Shown: piece by piece, positions 1 to 8,256 of the stretch
How the letters are laid out: each line of letters starts with the position of its first letter
Numbering within the stretch: position 1 is the stretch's first letter
Origin: Rhodovastum atsumiense
Lineage (GTDB): Bacteria; Pseudomonadota; Alphaproteobacteria; Acetobacterales; Acetobacteraceae
DNA length: 64,000 bases
Assembly: GCF_937425535.1 (NCBI RefSeq)
Contig: NZ_OW485601.1
Span: forward strand, 2,072,501-2,136,500
Direction: 5' to 3'
Program-made: the position numbers and the translations under genes
Notes under the pieces: generated by a model
The model's input: the letters and a program-made list of their open reading frames with translations, nothing else
Database searches by the model: none
What the model was told of the DNA's origin: nothing

Positions 1-476
1 ACCACGCTGCCCGTCAGCAACCGCAGCCCGGCGCCGTGATCGGCGGCGAAGCCGGTCCGCAGCGCCGCGAGCGCCTCCAGCAGCACCCCTTCCGCCTGCG
101 GCACCCCCTGCCGGGACAGCGAAGCGGCACGCCAGGGATCATAGAGATCCAGGATCGCCGCCTGGCCGACCGCGTCGGTGGCTCCGAGGCTGGCCGGGTG
201 GTTGGGATTCCCCTCGATCTTGACGGGCCGGCCAGAGCGGTGCGTCACCACCACGCCGCTGGCCTCGCCACCGGCGGTCAGGACGCTGGCATAGCGGTTG
301 ACCCCGCCGGGCTGGATGCCGGGCGGCTGGCGCACCGGAGGCAGCAAAGCGCGGTCCTCTCCGCCCGGATCGCAGCCCGCCAATGCCATCGACGCCGCCA
401 TCAGGCCCAGCACCCGCCGCCGCTGCGCCAACGGTGGAGCCAGTGCGTCCCGACCGGGTCGGTCCCGCACGGTCAT
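1..476 (-). CDS. actB: ActB, alternative complex III Fe-S/molybdopterin-like subunit (N-terminal part)
   Basis: The gene runs off the left edge; about 158 N-terminal residues are present. ActB is the large periplasm-facing subunit of alternative complex III, a quinol-oxidising complex that replaces cytochrome bc1. Seen: a twin-arginine and hydrophobic stretch ending in LAGC at about residues 19-35, then the family's conserved block with KIEGNPNHPASLGATD at about residues 86-101, followed by ILDLYDP. The start overlaps the actA stop as ATGA, so the two are translationally coupled. The LAGC could be a lipobox, but in this family it marks the Tat-type leader region. The Fe-S domain expected at the C-terminus lies outside the window. 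Confidence 0.85.
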   Translation of the reverse strand, partial: MTVRDRPGRDALAPPLAQRRRVLGLMAASMALAGCDPGGEDRALLPPVRQPPGIQPGGVNRYASVLTAGGEASGVVVTHRSGRPVKIEGNPNHPASLGATDAVGQAAILDLYDPWRAASLSRQGVPQAEGVLLEALAALRTGFAADHGAGLRLLTGSV

Positions 477-1126
477 CGGTGGCAGATCGAGCAATCGGTG
501 AGCCGCCGAGCCCCGATATGGTACGCGGCCAGCAGCGCCTGCGCCGGCGGTGTGGCGGGCCCGCGCCGCCACCCCATCTCCGTCACCGCCGCGCGCGGAC
601 GCAGCCGGGGACCCGGATCACGATGGCAGTCGAGGCAGAAGCCCATGGTCATCGGCCGGGCCTTGGCGGTGAGCGCCATGCGGTCGATCCGGCCATGGCA
701 CTCCTCGCAGCCCACGCCCTTGGCGATGTGGATCGCGTGATGGAAATAGACGTAGTCCGGCAGGTCGGTGACGCGCTGCCAGGCAATCGGGCGGTGCCGC
801 GCGAAACTCTGCCGCACCGGCGCGAGCACGGCGGCATTGGTCCAGACCTGCGAATGGCAGGTCATGCAAGTGTAGGTAGGTGGCAATCCCGCCGCGGCCG
901 AGCTTTCCACCGCCGCGTGGCAGAACCGGCAATCGATACCGAGCCCGGCGACATGGTGCTCATGGCTGAACGGCACCGGCTGCTCCACCGGGAAACCGAC
1001 CCGGCGGGCATAATTCGTGCGCGGCCAGAGCCACCACCAGCCAAGCCCTCCCGCCCCTGCCGCGACCCCGCCGATCAGGACGAGTTTCGCCGCCAGATTG
1101 GCGCCTGGCGTGAAGATCGCCGCCAT
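473..1126 (-). CDS. actA: ActA, pentahaem cytochrome c subunit of alternative complex III
   Basis: A 217-residue protein with an N-terminal membrane segment (about residues 12-34) and five CxxCH haem motifs at residues 66-70, 87-91, 140-144, 164-168 and 212-216. The QPVPFSHEHH motif before the first haem is typical of ActA. The protein would be anchored in the membrane with its haems in the periplasm and pass electrons from the quinol-oxidising part of the complex to a cytochrome or oxidase. It is the first act gene, co-directional with pufBA 370 bases upstream, and overlaps actB by 4 bases. Assignment rests on haem count, length and the following actB. Confidence 0.9.
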   Translation of the reverse strand: MAAIFTPGANLAAKLVLIGGVAAGAGGLGWWWLWPRTNYARRVGFPVEQPVPFSHEHHVAGLGIDCRFCHAAVESSAAAGLPPTYTCMTCHSQVWTNAAVLAPVRQSFARHRPIAWQRVTDLPDYVYFHHAIHIAKGVGCEECHGRIDRMALTAKARPMTMGFCLDCHRDPGPRLRPRAAVTEMGWRRGPATPPAQALLAAYHIGARRLTDCSICHR

Positions 1127-1202
1127 CCGGCACCGCCCCCGCCTTTCGGCGCCTTGTCAGCGGCGCCCCGGCGGCCAGAACGAGGCCACCATCCGGGCAG
1201 TT

Positions 1203-1228
1203 CCCCACGCCGGAAGCCGGCGTCGGGG
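1203..1228 (-). other. Stem-loop in the pufA-actA gap
   Basis: An inverted repeat with an 11-bp stem and one bulged base around the loop AAG; the core CGCCGG pairs with CCGGCG. It lies 77 bases upstream of the actA start, so it could form in an actA leader transcript. No function is proven. Confidence 0.45.
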
Positions 1229-1245
1229 CGGCCAACCACCGGCGC

Positions 1246-1268
1246 CTGCCCGATGCGGCATCGGGCAG
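1246..1268 (-). other. Perfect 10-bp stem-loop in the pufA-actA gap
   Basis: CTGCCCGATG, loop CGG, CATCGGGCAG: a perfect 10-bp inverted repeat with a 3-base loop. No T-run follows on either strand. It may be an mRNA-stabilising or transcription-pausing element between pufBA and actAB. Confidence 0.5.
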
Positions 1269-1398
1269 AGACCGGAAACGCGGAGAGAGCGTGGAGAACG
1301 ACAGGACGCCTGCGGCCCGCTTCAGGCCGGGCAGGCATGGCCTCAACCGGGCACAGCAAACCTCGCCGAAGCAATCACCCGCTTCGGCTGATCACATC

Positions 1399-1430
1399 GC
1401 CAGGACGGATCCGGGCCAGGACGGATCCGG
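1399..1430. repeat. Tandem duplication of a 16-base unit
   Basis: The unit GCCAGGACGGATCCGG occurs twice in immediate succession without mismatches. It lies between the two hairpin areas of the pufA-actA gap. It could be a recent slip-strand duplication or a paired protein-binding site. Confidence 0.6.
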
Positions 1431-1442
1431 CGCGCCGACTTC

Positions 1443-1484
1443 GGCCGCCGCCCCGGCTGCCGCGTGGCAGGCAGGGCGGCGGCC
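1443..1484 (-). terminator. Large hairpin directly after pufA
   Basis: A perfect 10-bp outer stem (1443-1452 with 1475-1484) encloses a second hairpin, CTGCC, loop GCGT, GGCAG (1457-1470). It starts about 12 bases after the pufA stop codon on the minus strand. There is no T-run, so a classical intrinsic terminator is not supported. The position matches the pufA-pufL intergenic hairpins known to stabilise the light-harvesting segment of puf mRNA in Rhodobacter. Confidence 0.55.
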
Positions 1485-1496
1485 ATCAGGCTGGTG

Positions 1497-1706
1497 TTAC
1501 TTGCCCACCACCGGCAGCGGCAGCGCCTGGGCCGGGTAAGCCCGCTGACCGAAGCTCTCGATCCAGTTGAAGCGATGGGTCGTGAGCAGCGCGGCATGGA
1601 TGAACAGCGCGAAGGCGAACAGGCCCGCCAGCGTCGCCGGAACCACCTTCTTCGGGTCGAAGAACAGCCACAGTTGCCAGGAAGGATCGTCCTTCAGGAA
1701 TGACAT
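1497..1706 (-). CDS. pufA: Light-harvesting 1 (core antenna) alpha subunit
   Basis: A 69-residue single-span antenna polypeptide. It shows the LH1-alpha pattern: LFFDPKKV before the helix, a transmembrane helix at about residues 22-43, the bacteriochlorophyll-ligating His at residue 37, and FNWIE just after the helix. LH2-alpha proteins lack the FDP and FNW motifs, so this is LH1. The start is well supported: a TGAGGAGG Shine-Dalgarno overlaps the pufB stop codon and lies 9 bases upstream of the ATG, which indicates translational coupling. pufL and pufM do not follow; actA comes next instead. Confidence 0.93.
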   Translation of the reverse strand: MSFLKDDPSWQLWLFFDPKKVVPATLAGLFAFALFIHAALLTTHRFNWIESFGQRAYPAQALPLPVVGK

Positions 1707-1719
1707 GATCGGTGCCTCC

Positions 1720-1932
1720 TCAGACCAGGAACGAGACGATCTGCTGCACGCCGTCGATCATCGACGTGGTGTAGCCCTCCACGGACGGCAGCCACGGCCG
1801 CCACGACCAGACCAGCACGTGCGCGACAACGGCGATCCCCACGAAGATCAGGAAGCTCTGCCGGAAAACCGCGTGGAACTCCTTCGCCTCGGCCTCGGTC
1901 AGGCCGGAGGCGGACACTTTCTCGTCTGCCAT
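1720..1932 (-). CDS. pufB: Light-harvesting 1 (core antenna) beta subunit
   Basis: A 70-residue protein matching LH1-beta: [11 protein letters not shown] with the conserved His at residue 20, a membrane helix at about residues 27-45, the bacteriochlorophyll-ligating His at residue 38, and WRPWL at residues 44-48. It carries about 22 residues after WRPWL, longer than most LH1-beta chains but like the unprocessed Rhodospirillum rubrum polypeptide. The ATG follows a weak AGAGAGAG ribosome site. It binds bacteriochlorophyll with PufA in the ring around a reaction centre whose genes must lie elsewhere. Confidence 0.93.
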   Translation of the reverse strand: MADEKVSASGLTEAEAKEFHAVFRQSFLIFVGIAVVAHVLVWSWRPWLPSVEGYTTSMIDGVQQIVSFLV

Positions 1933-2369
1933 ACGCTCTCTCTTTGAATTGCGGCCGTGGATGCCGGCCGGCGCTTCTGCACACAGCCGGACTCGCCGTG
2001 ACACGGCCGGTCACGACGAATTCGTTCTCCGGCCAGCGCCGGACAGGTGAAGCTGGTCCGCGCGGTCTCGGCGGACGGTGCGACTTCAGGACACGGGCGG
2101 GCATGGCGACGCCGCGCCAGGCGCGGTGCCATGTCGCCACGGGCCGGAGCGCAGCCCCGCCGCGCGCCCCGGATGCGATGGTCCCGGCCCGGCAGCGGAA
2201 CACCACCCCCGGCCTGACCAGGGGCTGCGGGCTGCATTCATTTCTCCTTCGAAGTCCTGCCGCCGTTTATGTCAATAAACCACGACAATGGCCATGACAA
2301 GCAAGCTTTACAGAGATCGCGGCGCCAGCCGGGCCAGGCCGCGATCAGATTCGCGGTCAGGCCAATGGG
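1933..2369. other. Upstream region of pufBA without a gene
   Basis: I see no credible gene in these 437 bases; the open frames present have no recognisable features. The region should hold the puf promoter. Its most AT-rich part (2265-2300) carries the PpsR/CrtJ-type site listed separately. The upstream gene (2370-4013) is read in the same direction, so some transcription could also enter from there. Confidence 0.6.
2265..2287 (-). promoter_or_regulatory. Candidate PpsR/CrtJ operator overlapping a -35 box upstream of pufBA
   Basis: At 2270-2287 the sequence reads TGTC, ten bases, GACA, which fits the TGT-N12-ACA consensus for the photosynthesis repressor PpsR/CrtJ. On the minus strand the same bases contain TTGACA (2275 down to 2270), a consensus -35 hexamer pointing toward pufB. 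A further perfect inverted repeat, GTTTAT, GTCA, ATAAAC, covers 2265-2280. No strong -10 box is visible. The site is about 340 bases from the pufB start, so a long leader is implied. Confidence 0.5.
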
Positions 2370-4013
2370 TTATGGCAAGGCCGGCCGCCAGGCGTCGTGC
2401 AGCCCGCGCACCCGCCTTGGCGCCAGCATGTCCCAGGGGCTGGGCATCTCCCCCACCGGCACATGGATCAGTGCCGGGGCGCGCGCCGCCAGGGCCTCAC
2501 CGAGCGCGCGTTCCAGCTCCGCCGCGTCCCGCGCCCGGTACGCCGCCATGCCGAAGCTGCGGGCGAAGGCGACGAAGTCGGGATTGGCGAGGTCGCAGGC
2601 GATCAGGCGGTTGCCGAACTGCTCGGCCTGGATGCGGCGCACATTGCCGAAGGCGCCGTCGTCGAACACCACCGCCACCACCGGCAGGCGGTGGCGCATC
2701 GCCGTCGCCAGTTCCTGGGCCTGGTACATGAACCCGCCATCGCCGCACAGCGCCACCACCGCACGCCCCGGCAACGCCGCCTGCACCCCGAGCGCCGTGC
2801 CATAGCCCCAGCCCAGGTTGTCCTGGTAGCCCGGAGAGATGTAGCGGCGCGGCGCCTGCACCGGGAAGGCCAGCCGGCCCACGAAGCCGACCTGGGTGAC
2901 ATCCTCCACGACGATGCCATCCTCCGGCAGAATGGTCCGCAGCGCGCGCAGGAAACCCATCTGCGGTTCCTGGCGGGCGATCCGGTCGGCGAACCAGGCC
3001 TGCGTCTCGGCAACCTCCGGGCGCGGGCGGCGGGTCCGGTTCTGCGCCGGCAGGGCCGCCAGCAGCGCACGCAGCCCCTCGGCGGCATCCGCCACCACCG
3101 CGCAGTCCGGACGGCGGAAGCGGGACGGCTCCTCCGGATCGATGTCGAGCCGCACGATCTTCAGCCCCGGATCGGTACCCCACACCGATTGCGCGAAATG
3201 CATGCGGCTGCCCACGCCCAGCACCACATCCGCCTCCTGCCACAGGCGCTGCCCCACCGGCAGCGAGGCCGCCAGCCGGTGCCCGGTCGGGATGACGCCG
3301 CGGCCACGCCGATAGGTGACCACCGGCGCCTCCAGCATCTCGGCCAGCGCCAGCAGCTCCGGCCCCGCCCCCAGCGCACCACCGCCGGCAAGGATGATCG
3401 GGCGCTCGGCCGCGCCCAGCAGCCGCGCCGCCGCGGCGATCGCCTCCGGATCGACCGGCGGCTTCCAGGGCGCCAGCGGGGCTACCGGCGCGGTCTTGCC
3501 CGGCCGGCCCCAGACATCGACGGCGCATTCCAGCGCCACCGGCCGGGTCCGCCCGCCCAGCGCCGCCCCGATCGCCTCGGCCACCAGCCGCGGCGCCGCG
3601 GCGGCGTCGGGGATGCGCGCCGCCCATTTCGTCATGTGCCGCAGCAGGCCGATCTGGTCGGGCAGTTCGTGCAGATGCCCCCAGCCGCGGTCGATCGCGT
3701 CCGAGGGCACCTGGCCCGCGATCGCCAGCACCGGCGCGCCGGTGCCATAGGCGGTCAGCAGGGCGGCGGTGCAATTGAGGATGCCCGGCCCGGGCACGGC
3801 GGCGAAGGCCTGCGGCCGCCCGGTCGCCAGCGCCGCCCCGAGGGCCATGTACGCCGAGGTCTGTTCATGGCGGGGGTGCAACAGGCGCATCCGGCCGGAG
3901 CGCTGGACGGCGTCGAACAGGTGATCGTTGTGGACGCCGGGCAAGGCGTACAGCGTGTCGACCCCATGGCGCAGCAGGGCGTCCAGGGTGGCCTCGGCGG
4001 TGGTCAGTCTCAT
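2370..4013 (-). CDS. Thiamine-diphosphate-dependent enzyme of the acetolactate synthase family
   Basis: A 547-residue protein with the three-domain layout of IlvB-like enzymes. The catalytic Glu is at residue 50 in RHEQTSAYM. The central domain runs from about residue 185 to 330. The diphosphate-binding motif starts GDGG at residue 424, with FDDGAFGNV about 27 residues on. LPGVHNDHLF near the N-terminus resembles 2-oxo acid decarboxylases such as AruI more than true acetolactate synthase, and no regulatory small subunit gene is adjacent. Substrate is unknown. It is divergent from the ABC transporter genes that start at 4154. Confidence 0.8.
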   Translation of the reverse strand: MRLTTAEATLDALLRHGVDTLYALPGVHNDHLFDAVQRSGRMRLLHPRHEQTSAYMALGAALATGRPQAFAAVPGPGILNCTAALLTAYGTGAPVLAIAGQVPSDAIDRGWGHLHELPDQIGLLRHMTKWAARIPDAAAAPRLVAEAIGAALGGRTRPVALECAVDVWGRPGKTAPVAPLAPWKPPVDPEAIAAAARLLGAAERPIILAGGGALGAGPELLALAEMLEAPVVTYRRGRGVIPTGHRLAASLPVGQRLWQEADVVLGVGSRMHFAQSVWGTDPGLKIVRLDIDPEEPSRFRRPDCAVVADAAEGLRALLAALPAQNRTRRPRPEVAETQAWFADRIARQEPQMGFLRALRTILPEDGIVVEDVTQVGFVGRLAFPVQAPRRYISPGYQDNLGWGYGTALGVQAALPGRAVVALCGDGGFMYQAQELATAMRHRLPVVAVVFDDGAFGNVRRIQAEQFGNRLIACDLANPDFVAFARSFGMAAYRARDAAELERALGEALAARAPALIHVPVGEMPSPWDMLAPRRVRGLHDAWRPALP

Positions 4014-4153
4014 CCTGGCAATTCCGGACCTGGTGATACGGCCGGCGTCCGTATTGACGCCGTTTGCAGCCCGCCACTACACACCCCCCCGGCCGTTCCC
4101 GCCACACCAGACCGTGACTGCGACCGGCCGCACGGCACCCTCAGGAGACGGCC

Positions 4154-5311
4154 ATGTCCAGTTCGCGCGCCACCCTGCTGTCGGCGATCGCCGCCCTCGC
4201 GTTTTCGGTGGGACCGGCGCTCGCCCAGCCCATCCGCGTCGGCGTGAGCGTCTCCTCGACCGGACCCGCCGCCTCGCTCGGCATCCCTGAGCGCAACACC
4301 ATCGCCCTGCTGCCCCGCCAGGTCGCCGGCCAGGAGGTCGAGTACGTCGTGCTCGACGACGGCACCGACGCGACCCGGGGCGTCGCCAATATCCGCAAGC
4401 TGATCGACGAGGACCATGTCGATGCCGTGATCGGCTCCACCGCCACCCCCGCCTCGGCGGCGATGAGCGTGGTGGCGGCCGAGAAGCAGGTGCCGATGCT
4501 GGCGCTGTGCGCCTCGGCCTCGGTGATCGTGCCGATGACGCCGGAGAAGCGCTGGACGTTCAAGATGCCGCAGAACGACAGCCTGATGGCCGACGCGATC
4601 GCCGAGCACATGGCGAAGTCGGGCGTGAAGACGGCCGGCTTCATCGGCTTCAACGACGGCTACGGCGACGGCTGGTTCACCGAGTTCGAGCGCGCCGCCA
4701 AGGCGCACGGCATCCGCGTCGTCGCCGCCGAGCGCTATGCCCGCACCGACACCAGCGTGACCGCGCAGGTGCTGAAGGTGATGATGGCGAAGCCGGACGC
4801 GGTGCTGGTCGGCGCCGCCGGCACCCCGGCCGCGCTGCCGCAGAAGACGCTGAAGGAGCGCGGCTACAAGGGGCGCTATTACCAGACCCATGGCGCCGCC
4901 AACGCCGATTTCCTGCGCATCGGCGGCAAGGACGTCGAGGGCACCGTGCTGCCGACCGGCCCGGTGATGGTCGCCGCCCAGCTGCCCGAGAGCAACCCGG
5001 TCCGCGCGGTGGGGCTCGACTACATCGCCCGCTACGAGGCGGCGAACGGTCCGGGCAGCGCCAATTCCTTCGGCGCCCATGCCTATGACGCCGGGTTGCT
5101 GCTGCAGGCCGCCATCCCGGTGGCGCTGGAGAAGGGCCGGCCGGGCACCCCCGCCTTCCGCGCCGCGCTGCGTGACGCCATCGAAAGCCGGAAGGAACTG
5201 CCGCTGACCCACGGGGTCGCCACGCTGACGCCGCAGGACCACAACGGCTTCGACCAGCGCGCCCGCGTGATGGTCACCATCCAGAACGGCACCTGGAAGC
5301 TGCTCCCCTGA
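4154..5311 (+). CDS. Periplasmic substrate-binding protein of a branched-chain amino-acid-type ABC transporter
   Basis: A 385-residue protein with a Sec signal peptide (about residues 1-24, ending ALA before QPIRVG) and the two-lobed Peripla_BP_6 fold. Typical features are VSSTGPAASLGIPERN near the mature N-terminus, VIGSTATPA, and FIGFNDGYGDGW near residues 173-184. A clear AGGAG lies 10 bases before the ATG. It delivers ligand to the permease and ATPase encoded just downstream. The ligand is unknown; flanking thiamine enzymes and an FAH hydrolase suggest an amino acid, oxo acid or aromatic acid. Confidence 0.88.
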   Translation: MSSSRATLLSAIAALAFSVGPALAQPIRVGVSVSSTGPAASLGIPERNTIALLPRQVAGQEVEYVVLDDGTDATRGVANIRKLIDEDHVDAVIGSTATPASAAMSVVAAEKQVPMLALCASASVIVPMTPEKRWTFKMPQNDSLMADAIAEHMAKSGVKTAGFIGFNDGYGDGWFTEFERAAKAHGIRVVAAERYARTDTSVTAQVLKVMMAKPDAVLVGAAGTPAALPQKTLKERGYKGRYYQTHGAANADFLRIGGKDVEGTVLPTGPVMVAAQLPESNPVRAVGLDYIARYEAANGPGSANSFGAHAYDAGLLLQAAIPVALEKGRPGTPAFRAALRDAIESRKELPLTHGVATLTPQDHNGFDQRARVMVTIQNGTWKLLP

Positions 5312-5452
5312 TCGGCGCCTCCCCCGGCATCGTTCCCATGCCCCCACGCAGCCACGCCGGTGTCAGCCCGCCGGTGCGGCCGGGGGCATTGGTTTAGTGC
5401 GTTATCAGAAAGATCCGGCCCTGACTCTTTTCGTTGCCTGCGGGGCCGCCGG

Positions 5453-6493
5453 ATGATCGATCCGGCGATCCTGCTGATCCTGGTGCAGGATGGCGTCGTC
5501 AACGGCGCCATCTACGCCCTGCTGGCACTGTCGCTGGTGCTGGTATTCGCCGTCACCCGCGTGATCTTCATCCCGCAGGGCGAGTTCGTGGCCTTCGGCG
5601 CGCTGACCTATGCCGCCCTCGACGCCGGGCAGGTGCCCGGCAGCATCTGGCTGCTGTGCGGGCTGGGGGCGGCGTCCTGCCTCGCCTCGCTCTGGGCGGA
5701 GCGCCACGCGCTGTCGGCGCGCCGCGTGCTGCGCCTGCTCGCCGGCACCATCCTGCTGCCCGGGCTGGTCCTGGGGCTGACCCGCCTGCTGCTGCCGCTG
5801 CAGCCGGGCGTGCTGGTGCAGGCGCTGCTGGCGCTCGCGATCGTCACGCCGATGGCGCCCTACCTGTACCGGGTCGCCTTCCGCCCGCTGGCCCGGGCCT
5901 CCGTGCTGGTCCTGCTGATCGCGGCGGTGGGCGTTCACCTCGCTCTGGTCGGGCTCGGGCTGGTGTTCTTCGGCCCCGAGGGCTCGCGCGCCACCGGCTT
6001 CTCGGATGCCAGCTTCACCCTGGGCCCGCTGATGGTGCCGGGGCAGTCGCTGTGGATCGTCGGGCTCAGCCTGGGGCTGATGCTCGGCCTGTTCGGCTTC
6101 TTCGAATTCACCCTGTTCGGCAAGGCGCTGCGCGCCACCGCGGTGAACCGGCTGGGCGCGCGGCTGGTCGGCATCGCCACGGCGCAGTCCGGCGAGGTCG
6201 CCTTCGGCCTCGCCGGCGCCATCGGCGCGCTGTCGGGCATCCTGATCGTGCCGCTGACCACGATCTATTACGACACCGGCTTCCTGATCGGGCTGAAGGG
6301 CTTCACCGCCGCCATCATCGGCGGGCTCGCCAGCTACCCGGTCGCCGCCCTCGCCGCCATCTTCGTCGGCGTGCTGGAAAGCTTCGCCTCGTTCTGGGCC
6401 AGCGCCTTCAAGGAGGTGATCGTCTTCACCGTCATCATCCCCGTGCTGCTCTGGCGCAGCCTGGGCCGCGCCGTGGTGGAGGACGAGGAATGA
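5453..6493 (+). CDS. livH: LivH-type ABC permease
   Basis: A 346-residue integral membrane protein with about eight to nine hydrophobic helices and the LivH pattern [15 protein letters not shown] near the N-terminus. The loop containing [12 protein letters not shown] and GALSGILI is the region that contacts the ATPase. I chose the ATG at 5453 because the frame upstream is non-hydrophobic and lacks family features, although no strong ribosome site precedes it. The stop overlaps the next start as ATGA, giving translational coupling to the permease-ATPase fusion. Confidence 0.88.
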   Translation: MIDPAILLILVQDGVVNGAIYALLALSLVLVFAVTRVIFIPQGEFVAFGALTYAALDAGQVPGSIWLLCGLGAASCLASLWAERHALSARRVLRLLAGTILLPGLVLGLTRLLLPLQPGVLVQALLALAIVTPMAPYLYRVAFRPLARASVLVLLIAAVGVHLALVGLGLVFFGPEGSRATGFSDASFTLGPLMVPGQSLWIVGLSLGLMLGLFGFFEFTLFGKALRATAVNRLGARLVGIATAQSGEVAFGLAGAIGALSGILIVPLTTIYYDTGFLIGLKGFTAAIIGGLASYPVAALAAIFVGVLESFASFWASAFKEVIVFTVIIPVLLWRSLGRAVVEDEE

Positions 6494-8256
6494 GCCGCGC
6501 CGCCGTCCTCTGGCCGCTGCCGGCGCTGGCCGCCTGCCTGCTGCTGCCCTGGCTGCCGGTGCTGCCGCCGTTCTGGATCACGCTGGCCAACTACATCGGC
6601 ATCGCCGCCATCGTCGCCATCGGGCTGGTGGTGCTGACCGGGGTGGGCGGCATCACCTCCTTCGGCCAGGCGAGCTTCCTGGGCTTCGGCGCCTATACCA
6701 CCGCGATCCTGACGGCACAGGCCGGGCTCTCGCCCTGGCTGACCCTGCCCGCCGCCCTGCTGGTGGCCGCGCTGGCGGCGCTGGTGATCGGCGCGGTCAC
6801 GCTGCGCCTGTCCGGCCACTATTTGGCGCTCGGCACCATCGCCTGGGGGGTCGCGCTTTACTACACCTTCGCCAATCTCGACCTGTTCGGCCGCAATGAC
6901 GGCATCTCCGGCATCCCGCCGCTGCGCCTGTTCGGCGTCGCGCTGGTGGACGGGCGCGCCTATTGCAGCGTGATCTGGGTGGGGGTGGTGCTGGCGGCGC
7001 TGGCCACCGGCAACCTGCTGGACAGCCGCGCCGGCCGCGCCATCCGCGCCCTGCGCGGCGGCGCGCTGGCGGCCGCGAGCTTCGGGGTGCGCACGCCACA
7101 ATCGCGCACCCTGGCCTTCGTCTACGCCGCCATGCTGGCCGCCTTCGCCGGCTGGCTCTATGCGCATATGCAACGTTCGGTGAACCCCACCCCGTTCGGC
7201 ATCAATGCCGGCATCCAGTACCTGCTGATGGCAGTGGTGGGCGGGGCCGGGCAGATTCCGGGCGCCATCCTCGGCGCCGGTCTGGTCACCGTGGTCAACG
7301 ACCTGCTGCAGGACTGGCTGCCCCGGATCCTGGGCGCGCACGGCAATTTCGAGACCATCGTGTTCGGCGCCATCCTGGTGCTGGCGCTGCAGACCGCGCC
7401 GGACGGGCTCTGGCCGCTGCTGGCCCGCCACCGGCCGCGGCGCCGCCGGATCAGGTACGACGCGCCGAGCCTGCCGCACCGGCAGATGCCGCCGCGTGGC
7501 TCGCCGGTGCTGGAGGTCGAGGGGTTGCGGCGCGCCTTCGGCGGACTGGTCGCCGTCAACGACGTCTCCTTCCGCCTTGCCGCCGGCGAGATCGTCGGCC
7601 TGATCGGCCCGAACGGCGCGGGCAAGAGCACCACCTTCAACCTGCTCACCGGCGTCGATCGCCCGACCGCGGGCAGCGTCAGCTTCCTCGGCCACCGTCT
7701 GGTCGGGCTCGGCGCCCCTGCCATCGCCCGGCTGGGCATCGCCCGGACCTTCCAACACGTGAAGCTGGTGCCGAGCATGTCGGTGATCGAGAACGTGGTG
7801 ATCGGCGCGCATCTGCGCGGCCGGGCCGGCCCGCTGCGCGGCCTGCTGCGGCTCGACCGCGCCGAGGAAGCGCAGCTCCATGCCGAGGCGGCACGCCAGC
7901 TCGCCCGCGTCGGACTGGCCGAACAGGCCGACCGGCCGGCGACCAGCCTCGCGCTCGGCCAGCAACGCGTGGTGGAAATCGCCCGGGCGCTGTGCCTGGA
8001 CCCGGTGCTGCTGCTGCTCGACGAGCCCGCGGCGGGGCTGCGCCACAACGAGAAGGCCGAACTCGCCGCGCTGCTGCGGCGCCTGCGCGGCGAGGGCGTG
8101 ACCATCCTGCTCGTCGAGCACGACATGGAATTCGTGATGAACCTGACCGACCGGCTGGTGGTGATGGATTTCGGCGTCAAGCTCGCCGAGGGCGCGCCCG
8201 CCGCCGTGCGCAACGATCCGGCGGTGATCGAAGCCTATCTGGGCAGCGTCGCGTGA
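6490..8256 (+). CDS. Fused LivM permease-LivG ATPase of the ABC transporter
   Basis: One 588-residue reading frame holds two normally separate subunits. Residues 1 to about 310 are a LivM-type permease ([16 protein letters not shown] near 55-70). A short Arg-rich linker follows at about 315-340. Residues from about 342 on form a LivG-type ATPase with Walker [10 protein letters not shown], signature SLALGQQR (a variant of LSGGQ), Walker [12 protein letters not shown] and switch VEHDM. The start overlaps livH (ATGA) and the stop overlaps livF (GTGA). The fusion fixes permease:ATPase stoichiometry. Similar fusions are known in some proteobacteria, so it is unusual rather than unique. Confidence 0.9.
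   Translation: MSRAAVLWPLPALAACLLLPWLPVLPPFWITLANYIGIAAIVAIGLVVLTGVGGITSFGQASFLGFGAYTTAILTAQAGLSPWLTLPAALLVAALAALVIGAVTLRLSGHYLALGTIAWGVALYYTFANLDLFGRNDGISGIPPLRLFGVALVDGRAYCSVIWVGVVLAALATGNLLDSRAGRAIRALRGGALAAASFGVRTPQSRTLAFVYAAMLAAFAGWLYAHMQRSVNPTPFGINAGIQYLLMAVVGGAGQIPGAILGAGLVTVVNDLLQDWLPRILGAHGNFETIVFGAILVLALQTAPDGLWPLLARHRPRRRRIRYDAPSLPHRQMPPRGSPVLEVEGLRRAFGGLVAVNDVSFRLAAGEIVGLIGPNGAGKSTTFNLLTGVDRPTAGSVSFLGHRLVGLGAPAIARLGIARTFQHVKLVPSMSVIENVVIGAHLRGRAGPLRGLLRLDRAEEAQLHAEAARQLARVGLAEQADRPATSLALGQQRVVEIARALCLDPVLLLLDEPAAGLRHNEKAELAALLRRLRGEGVTILLVEHDMEFVMNLTDRLVVMDFGVKLAEGAPAAVRNDPAVIEAYLGSVA

Larger units (their letters stand above)
1127..1496. other. Hairpin-rich gap between pufA and actA
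   Basis: There is no convincing gene in these 370 bases. The gap holds three strong stem-loops (1203-1228, 1246-1268, 1443-1484) and a perfect 16-base tandem duplication (1399-1414 and 1415-1430). None of the hairpins is followed by a T-run on the minus strand, so they are as likely to be mRNA 3'-end stabilisers as terminators. In other purple bacteria a hairpin after pufA protects the pufBA part of the transcript. The pufLM genes that usually follow pufA are not here. Confidence 0.7.

Noticed and set aside
383-1570. Long plus-strand open frame of 395 codons across actA
   Set aside because: It is antisense to the clearly real actA and pufA genes, rich in Arg and Pro, and lacks any known motif; at this GC content long antisense frames are expected.
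1497-1932. Possibility that the antenna genes are LH2 (pucBA)
   Set aside because: WRPWL in the beta chain, and FDPKKV and FNWIE in the alpha chain, are LH1 marks.
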